From contig JBBHKE010002642.1 of NCBI GenBank assembly GCA_037447655.1, positions 1 through 64,000 on the forward strand: 64,000 nt of DNA. The letters run 5' to 3'. Numbering within the stretch: position 1 is the stretch's first letter; every line of letters begins with the position of its first letter. Shown piece by piece: positions 34,283 to 46,595 of the stretch. Below the pieces are notes generated by a model. It was not told the origin of the DNA. It saw nothing but the letters and a program-made list of their open reading frames with translations, and searched no databases. The stretch comes from Zygnema cylindricum (taxonomy: Eukaryota; Streptophyta; Zygnematophyceae; Zygnematales; Zygnemataceae). A program made the position numbers and the translations under genes.

Positions 34283-35179
34283 TCATTTTCGGTCTATACA
34301 AACGCTACGTGGCAGTACATTTTGGTTTGGAAGGATTCGTACATATCATGTCCGCAAAGCGTTTCCCTTTTCGTACGGGTAAGTGGCTCCTATCACGACA
34401 CGCTAGTTGACGTAGGCTAGCATCACGTGCCAGTTCACGGGGGACAAAAAAAAGTACCGTTTTCATACCATACCGTTTTCCCCTTTTTCAAGTGTGAACC
34501 ACGCAATTGTACTCGCGCGAAACAACTGCAGGACTTTGAACCACCGTCTTCGCCCTTCGAACATTCAATACTGCAGGTTTGTTTTCGCGCCTATGTTTGA
34601 TGACGTCGAAACGTGTACGTTTTCCGATCAGTTTCGGAAAATCAAATGCTCCGGTGGGAACCAGCTATAAGTGCGTTGCACGGAAAGTCGTGCGCAGATT
34701 CCATTCCAAGTCATAAAGACGAGGGAAAATCGCGATAACCTGTTCTCACATGTTCAAGCATCGAAAATGTGAACACGGGCTATCGTGGCTAACCCTAAAA
34801 ACATGGGAACACGTATCGGTTTTTTAACTCTAATAACGATTCACGTTGTACTTTTTTTTTTAATTCCGTGCATTACATCCGTACATGTTTCCGTACATGA
34901 AATGCATACGATATTTACGAAAAGTTCAATAAGCCGACTTCTATATCCGGCAATATTTTGAGGAACCTCGTTTGTACTGTTTTCATAGAAAGCCGTACAT
35001 TATTACAACGTCCGTCTGTTGCGGAAGTGAATTTTTTAGGCTAGTAATGAAAGGATCGCGGTTCGACAAATAGAAAGAAATATTCGCACTTACAAAGGAT
35101 TTTAAAAGTTTCATATATATCATAATTCGGAAAATCATCGGAAATTATTGGAATGGGAAATGCTCCGGTAGTAATTTTG
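34283..35179. other. Gene-free intergenic sequence
   Basis: No gene recognised. A TWA-type element end (AACATGGGAACACG) lies near 34798-34813, and a possible TA-MITE end (ATAACGATTCACGTTGTA) follows at 34835-34852. Confidence 0.45.
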
Positions 35180-35181
35180 TA

Positions 35182-35722
35182 CACCGCGCATCGTTATTAG
35201 TGTCAAAGTTTAAATAGTGTTTAAGTAAATATACCGTCATTGACGCTAATTAAGAATTTGAAAATTAAAAAAAAAAAGGTTTGTTCTAATTTCAGTGTTT
35301 ACGCTAATTTGGAACAGCAAAAATTGAAAATTTTTCTGTACTATTATATACATTATTGTATGTATTCGTACAAAATAAAAGAAAATAGTACACCGTAGTG
35401 AAGTTTAAATATTCGTACATGTCAGACTTATTTACATGTCAGACCAATCCCGTTTTTTTAGCGCACGTTCCTATGCGAACGCGTCCGATTTAATTCATTT
35501 TTTGTAAATTTTTCAACTAAAAAGGTACATTTATGTACGGTCTGACATCGGCCGTACACCATACTATTTACATATTAATGTACTTTCGTTCTGTACGCTA
35601 ATTTGTACGGAACCTCAATTAACGTCAAGGAAAAATTAAAATCACGTATACTATTTTTGGAAAAAAATCAAAATTTTAAGAACCCAAATTAGTGACCTTG
35701 ACACTAATAACGATGCGCGGTG
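35182..35722. mobile_element. TA-flanked MITE, family A, full-length copy 2
   Basis: Ends CACCGCGCATCGTTATTAG and inverse, TA on both sides (35180-35181 and 35723-35724). The interior shares TTTAGCGCACGTTCCTATGCG and TGTACGGTCTGACATCG with the copies at 6688 and 53318. Confidence 0.88.
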
Positions 35723-35723
35723 T

Positions 35724-36615
35724 AGTGTTGTGTATCGGTAAGGATTTGCCGATAACCGATATGGGCCATTTTTCGGGTATCCGATAATCGATATATTGGT
35801 ACGATATATCGACATCGGTCTTATCGCCGATAAGTAGCCGATAATATCAGGTACTTATCGGCGATAATGCTGATAACGATAATTATCGGCAATAACTATA
35901 CGGACCGTACAGATAAATGTACGGTCTGTACACTCAACTGTACGCCTTATTCTCCGGACGTGTACAAGCATAGAAAGTACCGTAGCCGCCATGAAATCTG
36001 TACGATTTTGATACGGATCCAATAAAAACGATGTACCTTTCACATCCGACGCCATGGCTTTGTCCCTTAATTCCTTGAGATCCACTGGGGACCTGCCACT
36101 TGTCAATCTGTCGGCTTTTTTGGCAAAAGCTGCCAAAAGAGCCATTCTGGGATGCCGGCGCTCACGCTGGCCCGTCCGCTCGTGTTTTATCATTCCCAGT
36201 CGTCCGTTCGATTCCGGCGGCGCACAGAATGTTATTTTGCGTCCGTTGTACTTTTGTGTCAGCCGTCTTTTTCCAGTTCCATGTTCACCAGTTTTTTAGT
36301 AAACTTCCGTACGACGCCGTAAAATTTTTGTTCAGTTAACCGACCAACGTTTATGTGCCGCGTTTACCGTAATAAATTGCAGTTAAACCGTAACAGAACA
36401 GATTTCTATACGTGGCATACCACGCTATATAAAATCAATAAAATAATACAGTATGTTATAAAGTACTATTGTATGCATACTATATATTTTTTAAGTTATC
36501 GCCGATATGGAATTTGTTGGTCCCAGACCGATATATCGGAACCTCTGACCGTTCGATAACTGATAAATATCAGTATCGGTGTTATCGCGATAAGTTTTTT
36601 AACGATACACAATAC
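35724..36615. mobile_element. AGTGTTGTGTATCG-ended element
   Basis: The left end AGTGTTGTGTATCGGTAAGG directly abuts the previous MITE; the right end inverse is AGTATTGTGTATCGTTAA. The interior carries GATAACCGATA-like palindromic words at both sides. A unique central part (35860-36340) gives a 112-codon minus frame (MIKHERTGQRERRHPRM...) that I do not recognise. This may be captured host sequence. Confidence 0.6.
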
Positions 36616-37248
36616 TAGAATTTACACTGTTGACGCCTTTATCTGACACTTTTTTTGTACGTCTGTACAAAATAATTACACGCTTTAGTACGGACTGACA
36701 CAATTCGTATGCTACACTCTTTAAAAACATTTAGAATTAGTAACTAACACTATTTTAACAGTACCAATATTAACGCAAAAAAAAAATAGCGAGTATTCTC
36801 CCTCGTGCTAAAACTTTCCAACTCGTGTGACGCCTGCGTGAACGTTTTTCATTTGCTGTCATGGTGATAATTTAACTAAAATCTATTTGCAAGATAATTT
36901 CTGATAAAGTTTTTTCCTGAGCTGGTTTGCGTGCCCGTTGGTCGAAAATTTGAAACCGCCAAAATGAGATTTTCTCATTGGGGACTGAATTTTTTTAGTA
37001 AAACAACAAAAAAAAGCTGGTAGTTGAATACATGAGCACATACCCTAAGTTGTAGTACTATTTCTGATTAAATGTTTCGATTTTTTATTTTATTAATAAG
37101 TCAAATCCGGTCAACGCATTTTAAAAAATGTGAAATTTTGAATACTGCGCATATGCATTCTTTTTCAAAATACTTTACCGTGCGCATAGTAAGAACGAAA
37201 CATCTATGGTTGATAGTCACCCGTGGTAGAAAGTCCGTCGACAAATGG
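36616..37248. other. Gene-free AT-rich spacer
   Basis: Nothing recognised on either strand. Confidence 0.45.
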
Positions 37249-37250
37249 TA

Positions 37251-37483
37251 CACCGCGCATCGTTATTAGTGTCAAAGTCAATAACTTGGGTTCTTAAAAT
37301 TTTGATTTTTTTTCCTCAAATAGGATACATGAGTTTAATTTTTCCTTGACGTTAATTAAGGTACCGTACAAAATAGCGTAAAGAACGAAAGTACAATAAG
37401 ATATAAATAGTATGGTGTACGGTCGATGTCAGACCGTACATAAATGTACCTTTTCAAGTGAAAATTTTACAAGAAATGAAATA
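37251..37483. mobile_element. Family A MITE, truncated, reverse orientation
   Basis: Begins with the family's other terminus (CACCGCGCATCGTTATTAGTG, then TTGGGTTCTTAAAATTTTGA) next to TA. It runs through GTACGGTCGATGTCAGACCG, then loses similarity near 37483. Confidence 0.7.
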
Positions 37484-38380
37484 AATCATCGTTCAAAAGT
37501 AGGTGACCGTACGCCCATACAATATGCCTATTGTATGCAAAACATACAATACAGTCTTAAGACCCATATTGTATTGGCCGCAAAATGAAATAAAATAGTA
37601 ACAGGGTTGAGTTGCACATCGTTCGATAGAGAATTAAATGTCATGTCTACAATGCCACGTACTTCCACGATACCAAAAGTACAAAGAACAATAATGTTGG
37701 AAAAAAAAAGTACAAAATTTTCATTTTTTTTGGTTTTTTGTTTGACCGACCGTAACTGACCGTTTTTTTTTTCCTGGTAAGTCAACCGACCGTAACCGCC
37801 CGACCCCCAAAATTTGGCAACCGAATCCGTTCCGGATCCGGCGCGGGCGGTCGGTTAACGGTCGGTCACGGTTTCGGTTGACCGTTTGCGACCTCTGTCG
37901 ATGGCTATCGGCATTGGTTTTATCGCGATAAATTTTTTACCGATACACAACACTAACTATTTTTTACCACAAAAATTGCGCACTTTTACTAACTGCCCAT
38001 CGTTATTAGAGTTAATAACACTAATTCAGTCACGCCCTTATTTTGGCAAAAACCACAAAATAATGCTAGAAGCACTATTCAGTAAAGTGGCCCAAAATCT
38101 GCCACGTGGCTCTAATCGAAACAGTATTATAAATTGTAATTTGACAATTTCGCATTAACATGAATAAATCCTAAACGCTAATAAGCAATAACGACGGACG
38201 GTGCAAATACTAAATAGCATAAAGTACTGTACTCCTAGTACGATATCAAATACGAATAGTACGAAATAAAGTACGCACGATATGTTATATTACCGCATGT
38301 GATTTGAAGCTTTATATTCTTTTTTTCCCAAACTTTTTTGGCGGGAATATCTAGGGGCTTCGTTTATTTGGAATTCTTGT
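37484..38380. other. Gene-free spacer with element remnants
   Basis: Right end of an AGTGTTGTGTATCG-type element at about 37920-37957. A degenerate family B-like TA-MITE follows at about 37998-38206 (CCCATCGTTATTAGAG...CAATAACGACGGACGG). No gene. Confidence 0.45.
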
Positions 38381-38560
38381 GGAGGAAAAAGAAGAAGGGA
38401 GGAGAGGGAGGAGAGGGAGGAGAGGGAGAGAGGAGAGAGGGAGAGAGGGAGAGAGGGAGAGAGGGAGAGAGATAGAGGGAGAGAGGGAGAGAGGAAGAGG
38501 GAGAGACGGAGCGAGGGCGGGTGTGGGCGAGGGCGAGAGGGAGCGAGGGAGAGAGAGAGC
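38381..38560. repeat. GA-rich simple sequence
   Basis: GAGAGAGGGAGAGAGG run with no protein support; the apparent Arg/Glu and Ser/Pro frames are low complexity. Confidence 0.9.
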
Positions 38561-38769
38561 GGATGCTGCTCTATTACCGAGATGCAAATATAGTTGTCCG
38601 TTTATTTTGTACGCTGTATGATTTTTCCCCCGCATTTCTCTCAACATGCTTATTTACCAATTTCTATGTCGAGAAATTTGCAGAAAACCAGAGATTCCTT
38701 TGAAATTCAGCAAACGTAAACGTAACAAATTGTATGTTGTTGAGTTGTCTTTTGTTTTTATCACAAAAG

Positions 38770-39145
38770 ATGACGTAATCAAGAAAAAACGCATGTAGTA
38801 TGGAAAAAAAGGGCATAACCTCAAAAAACGGACGTATAATAGAAAAAACGGACGTAATCTAGAAAAAACAGATGTAATATAGGACAAAACACACAAAATG
38901 CTCGTGATCAAGAAATACACACGTAATCCAGAAAAAACGTATGCAATGTAGAAAAAACGCAAGTATTACAGAAAAGACGCATGTTAGCTAGAAAAACGCA
39001 CACAATCCAGAAAAAATGCAGAAAACATAGAAAAAACGCACTCAATCCAGAAAAAAATGCACAAAATATAGAAAAAACGCATGAAATCCAGAAAGACGCA
39101 GGAATCTAGAAAAAATGCACGTAATCTAGAAAAAACTTGGGAGTG
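38770..39145 (-). repeat. About 20-bp minisatellite of splice-acceptor-like units
   Basis: Roughly 17 imperfect units. On the minus strand each reads like TTTTTTCTAG/GATTACGTGC, a T-rich tract ending in AG, TAT or GG. It lies immediately downstream of the second RCI2/PMP3 coding exon, in its following intron. Confidence 0.85.
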
Positions 39146-39159
39146 GTGATAGCACTTAC

Positions 39160-40615
39160 GAATCAACCACGATGTATACGGAATAAACCATTCCGGGAAC
39201 ATACCCAATTAATGTGAGCAAACACGAGATCTGCATATAGAGACAAATAATATAGTAACAGAGTCAGTGGTTTTCAAAGCTAACGTGCTCGAAAAGCAAT
39301 CTCAGTGAGCAAAAAAGAGAAGAAAAAGAGGGAAAGGGAAAATGAAGTAATAATATAAACACATGAAAATACACATAAAGAATTGATTAGCTATTTAGAA
39401 AATATTGAAATAGAAAAGGTGTAAAATTGAAACATCATGTAGTTTCCCCTGTGCTTCTATACGAAAGTTCTATATGGAATTGTCTCCAATCTTTCCACAA
39501 TAAACAAAAATCCCTCAGAAAAAAAAGCTGCAAAACTAGTCAAGAGAAAGTGATTCACTCGTTCAATCTCTCCTCTAAAACCCCCTTCATAAAATGGTGA
39601 AAACTTGTATTTAACTAAACAAAGAACGGAACAGATTTTACTCAAAGATTGATCCGGCTTCCAAATTAGAAAGTTACAAAGTAAGAAGCTCTTGCATATG
39701 CCTTCACAGCGAATACTTACGAAGGATCTGTTCTGTCATTCAATTCACATTAATCCATGCTTTATAAAACAAATTCGGTTTTATAACCTCGCCAGCCTCA
39801 ACTAGTCAGTTGAGAAGCTTTCTAAACCGAAACTAGATGCACGTACAATGTTCAGCTTTATTTTTTTCTACAGAACATTAAATACAGTAGGAGTTAATTA
39901 TCCCACATCATTTGGTGATTGACAGGGATTCATAAGCATATCAGATACCATGACAACAGTCGGGGATATCAATATTATCAAACATCGATAAAAAAACCCG
40001 CAATGTTTATCGGTGTACCGATAAATGGCGACGATTTGATTATCGCCAATTAATAGATAATCGGCAATAAATGATGTGTCCGGCGAAGCAGGATAGTTTT
40101 GACCTACACACCTTACAAAAAAATGCTCGCTAATAACACATGAGGTTTCAGGCCCGCGACAACATTTTCGCACAGAAAATAAAACGAAAAATGACAAAAA
40201 TGTTTGTTTTGTCTCTTTTGAATGTATGCTTATCTATTTTTTGCCGGATGCATTATATCGACCCAAAATTTGCAAACCGCTCACTTGTACATCAAAAAAA
40301 TAAGCTATAATTAGCATTTTCATTCATGGCCAGTGGTTAAAAAACATGATTGAAAATTGGTCATAGCGGTCTTAAGTCACCCCTTTATTGAGAAAAGAAT
40401 GACTGGATAAAAGATAAAAGGAGTGTAATTTAAATTTATATAGTATGACTGACTTGAATGACTGTACTTTATATATAAGGAAGACAAAAGGAATGGATGA
40501 AACACAAAAACAAACATACAAAAAAAAAACACAAAGAAAATGGAGAAAAAAAGGGTCAACAGTTGTTTTCTGTTCGTTTAACAGAGGCTTAGGAGGAGAA
40601 AATTATCTTCTTTAC

Positions 40616-40665
<50 letters not shown>

Positions 40666-41166
40666 TGTTGTGCTTCTATCTGACCATAACTATCCGAACA
40701 AAAACAAACATCGTATTTCGTTAGTAAAATTAACTTAAGACGTATAAATTAAAGACTTTATTCTACTAGCTTAAGAGTATGCATATTTTTTGAGATACAC
40801 TTTGGGGTGGTTAGAGTTTCTTTGATATTAAAAACGCAACTATTAAACCATGAACATATTTCCTGTTTTGATGCAAAGAGGTCTGAAGGTTTTTTTTTCT
40901 ATTGTAACAAATGAAAGCTTTTGGATTTGAAAAATATGAAAAGATGACATTAACAACATTGTGAGTCAAAAAATGCTTTGGAATTCATAACACTATGCTA
41001 TTTTTTCTATTCTGGCTTGGACAGTTCAAAACCAGCAACAATTTTGTCCTTTATGGGACGAGGAGCATACCCAAAATTCCGTAGAACACTCTTTCTTCAT
41101 GAAAACCCCAACAGGAGGAAGAGCAATGGCAGCAAGGACAGCTACGAAGTCGACAGCGGATGCCAT
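39160..41166 (-). CDS. RCI2: RCI2/PMP3 family small membrane proteolipid, two coding exons found
   Basis: Exon 1 (41166-41071) encodes 32 residues, MASAVDFVAVLAAIALPPVG then VFMKKECSTEFW. Exon 2 (39230-39160) continues in phase as ISCLLTLIGYVPGMVYSVYI then VVD and two bases of the next codon. Together they give the family's two transmembrane helices, the LPPxGVF motif and EFW...LLTLIGYxPGxxYxxY. The family sits in the plasma membrane and affects membrane potential and salt or cold tolerance. Exon 2 ends at GATTC before GTAAGT, so a short last exon is missing; it must lie below 39157, beyond a minisatellite of acceptor-like units. An acceptor (TTTTTGCAG, 41175-41183) just before the ATG indicates a 5' UTR intron. 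The 1.84-kb coding intron holds a (TA)n run at 40621-40662. Confidence 0.9.
40621..40662. repeat. (TA)n microsatellite
   Basis: About 21 TA units in the RCI2/PMP3 intron. Confidence 0.97.
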
Positions 41167-41185
41167 AGCTATCTGCAAAAACACA

Positions 41186-41580
41186 ATTAATAATCTTTAA
41201 TAATCCTTCACAATCCTTAATTATCCTTAATAATCCTTCACAAGTATCCCTAATAATCCTTCACAATCATTAATAATCTATCATCATCTTCCATAATATT
41301 CCTTAATAATCCTTCTACTTCATAATCCTTCATAATAATCCTAAGTACTTCAAAATCCTAAACAGTAATCCCTTATAAAAACTCATAATCCTTAATAATC
41401 TTTCATAATCCTTAGAAATCCTTATTGATTGTCCTAAAAAAGACCTTCACAATCCTTCATTATCCTTCAGAAATTCTTCAAGATCCTTCGTAATAATCCT
41501 TGATAATCCATAATAAGAATACTTAAAATCCTTCAACTCCTAACAATCCTTAACAATTACCCTTATTAATCCTCCACAAT
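41186..41580. repeat. Degenerate AATCCTTAAT / AATCCTTCAC repeat
   Basis: Dozens of imperfect 10-12-bp units. It lies upstream of the RCI2/PMP3 start codon, in the inferred 5' UTR intron or promoter. Confidence 0.8.
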
Positions 41581-42660
41581 AACTATTTATTTGTGGCGGC
41601 GTGAAACTTCCACTTTGGGAAATTTCCGTTCCATGTGCGAAATAAAAGCGAAATTTTTGCACATTTTGAACATAACTTTGCAATATGCTGAGAGAAAATA
41701 TCACAGTACTTCAAACAGACATTATTTCTACAATCCTACATTGGCCATGGACGCGTGAAAAAATAGTGTGAAACATCATTAGTGCGGGAAAGCAGCATCG
41801 GGAAAAGAAAACGTCCCCAGGCACAACTGCCTCACATCCTTCGCCTAAGCACATTTCTCGCCAGAATTAGTGTGGACTCTTACATCCCATTACCATTGCA
41901 AAGTGTCCAGAGCACTTAATTGTATGCCTACAAATGGATTAGCATGGACTCAAATGATCTACAACATAAAATACGACGTAATCCGTGTGGAGTACCAGTG
42001 TTTAGGTCTATTATTCCGCACTAAAAACAATGTGGTGTACATACTTCGACGCAAACTAATAAAAAGCATATTATCATTCAATACAGACTGAACAAATCCG
42101 AAACAATAGTGACCGAGTCAGCAGCTGAAAACAGAGTGGCAAAATGCAGCAATTTGTTCAACTCTGTGGCGAAACATTCAAAAATGTTGTAAAGTCTTTG
42201 CAACAATCGTGGCAAAAAATGGTAAGTATGAAGGCATTTTTCAAAGAGAGAAAGCAAACCTTGTATTTTTTCTTCTTCAATGAGAGAAAATAAGACGAGA
42301 GATGAAATTGTGTAAGCAATCAGAGCATAAATAGAAGATGTAAAATGCACTCAAAGGTCAAAACCTACAGCTTGGCTGTGATTGAAACTTTGAAGCTTGA
42401 AAACGGAAGCAGTTGAGAACAAAGGCTTAATGTGCGAATCCCATTTGCCCGTACTACAAGAGGTACAGCCTATACTGTAGCGTTTTCAATTGTTTTCCCA
42501 CTTGCGACCTATGGTCGAGGAGCAGAGACTGCACAGGTCAAGTTTTTGCTTGCAGACGAAGCCATCTTGCGACAACTGTTCAAAGTACAGTAATGTAGTA
42601 CTATGAATTACGGTTTTGCAGAACTGGTACGGTGAAGTACAGGACTGGACTGTGAAGCTG
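41581..42660. other. Gene-free region upstream of RCI2/PMP3
   Basis: Likely holds the promoter and first non-coding exon of RCI2/PMP3 (minus strand), but I cannot place them. No other gene recognised. Confidence 0.4.
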
Positions 42661-42686
42661 TACACCGCCAATCGCTATTACAGTAA

Positions 42687-43415
42687 GGGTGAAGTTCCAT
42701 TAGGACATTCTGTAATTGTACGGCCAACATTACAGAATGATTCAATTTGAACGAAGTTCCATTGCGCAGAGTCTTTAATCCACGTGCTCAAAATTGAGTG
42801 GAACCACGTAACTCAATATCAGATGTTGAAAATCGTCAATGATTTTCACACCGACCAAAAATCTTCATTTGCGTACCATGTACGTGCGTACCAGGTCATC
42901 GTGCAACACAACTTTTGTACTCTTTGCAGACGCTTTGTCAGATACTACCTCATTTTTTTAGGGTTCCTGTTTTTACGCGTGACGAATGAGTGCTGCCACA
43001 AATATAGTGTGACGAATGGGCGCTAACAAAAATAGCGTGATGAAAGTGCGTTACGAGATTTCGTTTGTATTATTTGTTGTATTTTTTAATGCGTATATCG
43101 TGTGCGATTTTTTTTTATTTCCGTTGGTTGCCATATTGACACGTATGCTTATTTCCAGCGTGTGGCGGCTCAATTTTTTCTGTAATTGGTGATGTACCTC
43201 GCGAGGTACATCACCAATTACATAAACTTTCGAAGCGAATGCTTCGCGAAAAAATATCCAACGGTCATTGTTAACTCCCAGACTTTTGGAGAATATTTGG
43301 AAGATTCTATGTCATGTTGTTTTTCAGATAAAAACAAAATAATAGATACGGCGTAGTACGGAGAGGTCCGAATTTCTGTAAACAACCTCACCTTTCGAGT
43401 AATGGAACTTCACCC
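42687..43415. mobile_element. TAA-flanked Harbinger-like MITE nested in a TA-MITE
   Basis: Ends GGGTGAAGTTCCATTA and inverse, flanked by TAA (42684-42686 and 43416-43418). It interrupts a TA-MITE beginning CACCGCCAATCGC at 42663. Removing the element plus one TAA restores CAGTAAATAACGCTAATTC, matching the uninterrupted relative near 19604. Contains a perfect 40-bp palindrome (43182-43221). No transposase. Confidence 0.88.
43182..43221. repeat. Perfect 40-bp palindrome
   Basis: The left arm GTAATTGGTGATGTACCTCG is followed directly by its exact complement, leaving no loop. It sits inside the MITE at 42687-43415. Confidence 0.97.
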
Positions 43416-43819
43416 TAAATAACGCTAATTCGGTGCCCTTTTTTCAAAAAAAAAAACCTGAAATACAATCCATAATTATATTTTTTCCATTATTCTAATT
43501 AGGGATTTTTTCAATTAGCGTTAATAATGAAAGTACACTGCGATGGAAATAGTGTGGCGTACGGACAGGGTATCTCCGTATGAAATGGTACTTTTTGAAT
43601 TACATAGGCATAAAAAGACATTTAACATTATTGCGCACACATGTGGATGTGCACTGGAAGAAAGAAACGCAAACTCGTCGACAAAAATCACGTTCTCATA
43701 TGTTCGTCCGTCGACCGTGTGAACCGCGCGACGGCGTACGAATTGTCAAATTTTGTACAGATACACATATTACCGTAGACATCGAAAGGGCGGGTATTTA
43801 TTACTCAGGATCCAAATTA

Positions 43820-45545
43820 GGGTATGTCCCCATGTGCATAAGGGTTTTTTTCTGTCGTTTTCCTGTAAAACTTAGCGCCATACTGCCTAAGGGTACGTCC
43901 CCGTGTATTAAAGTATCGACTTTAATCTGTCGTTTTCACCCAAAACGCAGTTCCGTCTGAGAAAAACTTTAGCCATACAAACAAATCAATTCTTTAAAAG
44001 TACAACAAAATTCAAGTCGATACTTTGAATGTACTCCATGTTTGTCATCATGTGAACGCATTTTTGCGTTTTCCTTTTTTCGACCCCCGGGCAAGAGAAT
44101 CCAGCCCGTAAAAAACTTCATCAAAATGACCTCGCGACCTGATTTTAGGGAAAGTAACACCCAAACAACGAATGAAAAATGACCCACGCACGCGCCACAC
44201 GAGTGGGGGAATTTTAGGACGAGGGAGAGTACTCGCTATTTTTCTCCCTGCCCGTCACGTGCATGTACGGAAAAAGACGAGGATATACGGAAAAAAAATC
44301 TGCATGGGTCTCGGACCTCCAATTTCGTTCATAGGTCCTCGGTAGAATTTTGCATCGTCGTCGCCTCTCCCCTCTCCCTCTCACACTATCACTTTTATCT
44401 CACACTTTTTAGAATGAGGCATGACAAAACTGGTATGAAATGAAAGATATTTGAAAAATAAATCTTTTGACTACCATATTTTTATGGCAAGTACAGTGAA
44501 AAAAACAGAGAAAACGAAATTGGGTATCCATGGCCGAAAGTTATTGAATCTGTCACGTCACAAGTGATTGTGACGTCACAATGTTACAAAACCCTAAACA
44601 TCTGCCATGTCACAAAATTACAAAAATGTAGCCGTCTACAACTGTCGTTGTTTTTGTTGGCGTCACCAATTTCGTAGTCGTTGTCAACTGTCACAAAGTT
44701 GTACCTACGTCTACAACCGTCACATGTCAAAGTTCCGATTTCATTTTCGCACATAGGGACGCTTTTCAAAGTAGTACGAAACACTTCACTACAGTCCAAA
44801 GTACTTTTTCAAAGTATCGCTTACATGGGGACGTACCCTAAGTTCGAACCGTACGAAGGAATCGCAAATTTGTAGAGTACAATTTGCGTCATCCTCAAAC
44901 TGAGGATGTACGAAAATTTGTCGTCTTGTGTTTTTCGACCCACTTCGACGACAAAAAACATCATCTTCAACCTTGTATTTAAAACACATGCGCGATGTGT
45001 TTTAAAAATAGGGATTTCCTATAAACAAATAGGAACATATATTCGCACGTGCCGTAATTTTCAAAAAAAATCATATGATTTCCAAGGACAAAGAAAAGTA
45101 CAGAATTCGCTATGTTTTGTCCGTTTGTGTTCAATACGACAAGGAGAAGTACACAATTTGTTTGATTTTGTCCGTTTTCTTTCAGTACGGATTTTTGTAT
45201 TTGCAGGGGTCTCGAAATTCGGATGCCATTTCACGTTGAGCGGACAGGCGACGCGAAGGCAAAGCGCATCTTCTTCAACCGTGAAACTGCACAGGCTGGA
45301 AGGCGGTACGTCTACAATGTCACGGTAAGACATGCGACGTCACAAGCAGTCCCAAAAATTAACGTGCGACAACACATATCGTAGACGTTGACAACCGTCA
45401 TAGGTATTGTCGACATATACAATCGTCACAAACGTATGTTACGATTACGTTCTTACACATAGAGACACTGTAAAACCGGGTCCGGCGGATCCGCGCTAAA
45501 ATACAAAGTAAGTTCGCTAAGTTACAAGTACATGGGGACATACCC
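43820..45545. mobile_element. TTA-flanked Harbinger-like element, outer of a nested pair
   Basis: Ends GGGTATGTCCCCATGT and inverse, flanked by TTA (43817-43819 and 45546-45548). It is interrupted by a second element of the same superfamily at 43891-44838. No transposase. Confidence 0.8.
43891..44838. mobile_element. TAA-flanked Harbinger-like element nested in the previous one
   Basis: Left end GGGTACGTCCCCGTGT and near-inverse right end, flanked by TAA (43888-43890 and 44839-44841). Its 44352-44700 segment is repeated at 45551-45890 outside the outer element, and appears reversed in the element at 1992-3290. Confidence 0.8.
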
Positions 45546-45550
45546 TTACA

Positions 45551-45900
45551 GTTCGTCGCCTCTCCCCTCTCCCTCTCACACTATCGCTTTTATTTCACAC
45601 TCTTTAGAATGAGACACGACAATATTGGTATAGAATGAAAGATATTTTAAAAATAATATTTTTGACAATTTTTAGGTTTTTTTTTAATGGCAAATCGAGT
45701 GAGAAAAGTAGAAAAAACGAAATCGGGAAAACATGGCGGAAAGTTATTGAATCAGTGACGTCGACGTTGTCACAAGTGAGCATGACGTCACAATGTCACC
45801 AAACCCTAAACATCTACAATTTCACAAAAATCTAGACGTCTACCACTGTCGCTGTTTTTGTTGGCGTCACTAATCGTCGGAAGTTTCGTAGTCGGCTTCC
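45551..45900. repeat. Direct repeat of part of the inner TAA element
   Basis: GTCGCCTCTCCCCTCTCCCT, then TCACACTATCRCTTTTAT, TTAGAATGAG and GAAAGTTATTGAATC occur in the same order at 44352-44700. This means another copy of that family lies here, possibly the site the outer element entered. Confidence 0.8.
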
Positions 45901-46592
45901 AATTTACAATGAATGAATTTTAATAAAACAACCCACCGGGCACCTTATTAAAGTTACGGGTCCATATTTAATGTCATATAACGCTCGTTCTCCCCGCGTA
46001 CGATAAATAAATTAAAATGAAACACTGAGTTCAATGTAAGTCATGTGAAACGAAACGTAAACATAGAAAATCTCTCGTTATAGTTTCGATCATTACACAA
46101 TATAAAACTGAACTGAATGAACGTATTAGAGTTGTACGGTTACGTAGCGTTAGAAGGAAACTGCGTTTTACAATCCGAAGCATGGAATCGACTGTATGAC
46201 GCGACAATGTACGTTTTGTCCTATGTTGTCCTCGCATTTATTTTACTGTAATCATATTCACCGCGCGTGAAAAAAATGCTTATTAGAGTCATGAATAAAA
46301 TTGAGTGAAAGGACAAAAACCCGTACTCTCGACGGTTTTTAAACGTACCTATTTTAGTGTATAATTATGAATGGCGTAATAATTACTTAACCGCAAACCG
46401 AAATTAGAATTATGGATTAATTATAGTAAAAGGACGCGACGTGGTACGGATTGTCAGATTATATACTTCTACCTATTTTACCGTTTATGTTAAGACGGTG
46501 GATCCTGTATACCCAAATCAGTGTTATGGAGAAATTACAATTAAACATTTTTTTGAAAATGGCATTGATACACAAATTAGCATAAATGACAC
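45901..46592. other. Gene-free spacer
   Basis: No gene recognised; AT-rich, with a partial TA-MITE-like end (CACCGCGCGTG near 46260). Confidence 0.4.
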
Positions 46593-46595
46593 TAA

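Noticed and set aside
35855-36193. 112-codon minus frame MIKHERTGQRERR...
   Set aside because: Lies within an inverted-repeat element; no recognisable family. Left as possible captured sequence, not a gene.
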